This document shows, one piece after another, positions 39,633-40,614 of a stretch of 40,614 bases of DNA (positions are counted from its first letter, which is position 1; every line of letters starts with the position of its first letter). The notes beneath the pieces were generated by a model. The model made no database searches. It had not been told where the DNA came from and saw nothing but the letters and a program-made list of their open reading frames with translations. Both the position numbers and the translations under genes were made by a program. The DNA lies in NCBI GenBank assembly GCA_038496445.1, contig JALMLS010000522.1, forward strand, positions 1 to 40,614, given 5' to 3'. This stretch comes from Trichosphaerium sp. ATCC 40318 (lineage: Eukaryota > Discosea > Flabellinia > Trichosidae).

Positions 39633-40393
39633 TTTGTTGAGAGTTGTTGTTTCGACTGTTTGAGTTGTGAATAATGAATTCTTCGAGCAGAAATTTGGCA
39701 AAAATTGGCGTAGGTTCTTCATGTAATGTACTAGAATTTACTATCAATCATACCCTTTTATAGCCTAAATCAATGAAAAATAGGGCATGTGAATAGGAGG
39801 AAAGTGTGTATCCTTTCGGAACGTGGAAGGTAAAAACCAATATTTGAATTTTCCTTGATAGAAAAGTATATCACTCAGAAAGTTGGCCGCTCCACATCAA
39901 CCCAAAATAACTCTATACGATAATATTAACGTGTTTACAGGCATTCAGTAAGTGTGACCACGCTCAATAAACGTAGAAGACAGCAAAACCACAAGAATTG
40001 ACAAATAAATTCTGGGAGATATCAAAACGGCTGAGCTTTGTAAACACGCCGACCTTAAAGAACTACGCACATACACATTTTACACCATTGTTTGAGGCGG
40101 TTTAAAATAAAACCAAATAAACTCAATTTCGCAAAACAAAGCTTGCATTGTACACAATACATAAAATGAGTGTCAAGAAAATGGTTTTTATTAAACTTAC
40201 ACTTTTCCAAATATAGCAAGATTAGAACACTATCAAGTTATCAATCTGTATTCTCTCGTTAATCTAACACATCTAAACCTAACGTAAAAATCATCTTTTG
40301 GTACTTTTCGGAACTTGCAGTGGAAGTACTCCACTTTTGGAACAATGTTTTGTACAGCTGTTCAAAAGCGTCAATTACTTCTTATTGGTTGTT
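39633..40393. other. Intergenic region
   Basis: About 760 bp containing AAATTTGG at 39691; otherwise nothing is seen. Confidence 0.5.
39691..39698 (-). promoter_or_regulatory. CCAAATTT element
   Basis: Reads CCAAATTT in gene orientation, 59-66 bp upstream of the preferred ATG at 39632, matching spacing in the other homeodomain genes. Confidence 0.4.
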
Positions 40394-40614
40394 TTAGCGT
40401 TTAGTACGTTGTTTTTCATCTTTTGCTTGTTTTTGTATGCGCCGTTTACGCCTTGCCTTACGGTTGTTAAACCAAGCATTAACCTGCTTGAAGGTAGTCC
40501 TGGTTGCTTCAGCAAGCTGCATCTTTTCTGATTTATTCGGCATTGGATGAGGCAAATGAGCTGTAAACCAATCTTCTAGCACTTTGGTAACTTCAGGAGG
40601 AAACGCACTACCTC
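40394..40614 (-). CDS. Homeodomain protein, 5' end beyond window
   Basis: Only the C-terminal 72 codons are present. The visible part is nearly a whole homeodomain: GSAFPPEVTKVLEDWFTAHL, PHPMPNKSEKMQLAEATRTT, FKQVNAWFNNRKARRKRRIQ, then KQAKDEKQRTKR. The LPHPMPNKSEK loop resembles the TALE-type loop of class 2 ('WYTPHIPLPYPNH'), but the recognition helix is WFNNRKARR, with Lys at the position of Arg53 and an Asn50-Asn51 pair as in class 1. It is thus a distinct or intermediate type, and shows that the cluster continues to the right. Confidence 0.8.
   Translation of the reverse strand, partial: GSAFPPEVTKVLEDWFTAHLPHPMPNKSEKMQLAEATRTTFKQVNAWFNNRKARRKRRIQKQAKDEKQRTKR

Overview
This is AT-rich nuclear DNA from a eukaryote. 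The genes carry many short spliceosomal introns (about 40-55 nt, typically starting GTACGT, GTAAGT or GTATGC and ending in T/A-rich ...TAG). There is a nuclear-type tRNA-Gln, a beta-tubulin paralogue, an augmin-type subunit, CCAAT-like promoters and a Mutator-like transposon. The lineage cannot be fixed from sequence alone. Short introns, a probable minor-spliceosome (AT-AC) intron and a homeodomain cluster recalling mating-type loci would suit an early-diverging fungus or an amoebozoan-like protist. A giant-virus origin, suggested by the F-box, LRR and MORN-like repeats, is contradicted by the introns and the tRNA/tubulin context.

Left half (about 1-19 kb). Two ordinary intron-rich genes lie here: an NADP-dependent reductase, possibly damaged, and a signal-peptide dermatopontin-like protein. 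A divergent beta-tubulin follows, with one unexplained in-frame TGA. The rest is an F-box island. Four minus-strand F-box/leucine-rich-repeat genes carry 'GVHTIxL...VTDxG' repeats. There is also a plus-strand LRR gene with no visible F-box, two F-box proteins with other C-terminal domains, and a MORN-like (YwqK-type) repeat gene broken by a single TGA. A 24-bp minisatellite with a palindromic core lies in a 2.5 kb gene-poor gap. CACGTG hexamers are strikingly frequent here (about 20) and absent from the rest of the window. A tRNA-Gln(UUG) marks the boundary.

Right half (about 20-40.6 kb). This is a homeodomain transcription-factor cluster of nine genes plus one relic. Class 1 has four plus-strand genes (23.2, 25.3, 31.3 and 33.0 kb): an alpha-helical N-terminus, an intron immediately before NPYPTEA, the recognition helix WFNNNRNRRR, a basic Pro-rich linker and an acidic tail. 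Class 2 ('RRGHT') has one plus-strand gene at 20.0 kb with the AT-AC intron, three intact minus-strand genes at 34.7-38.1 kb, and a relic at 35.4 kb. Two further, different homeodomain genes sit at 39.1 and 40.4 kb. A CCAAATT / CCTAATTTGG element stands about 60-75 nt upstream of the ATG of eight of these genes. An augmin HAUS8/AUG8-like gene lies between the first class 2 gene and the class 1 block. A 3,988-bp Mutator-like element (MULE), with a complete nine-exon transposase, about 64-bp terminal inverted repeats and a perfect 9-bp target duplication, has inserted into the last exon of the second class 1 gene.

Taken together, two structurally distinct homeodomain families in one multicopy, rearranging locus resemble the HD1/HD2 architecture of fungal A-type mating loci. 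That functional reading is inference.
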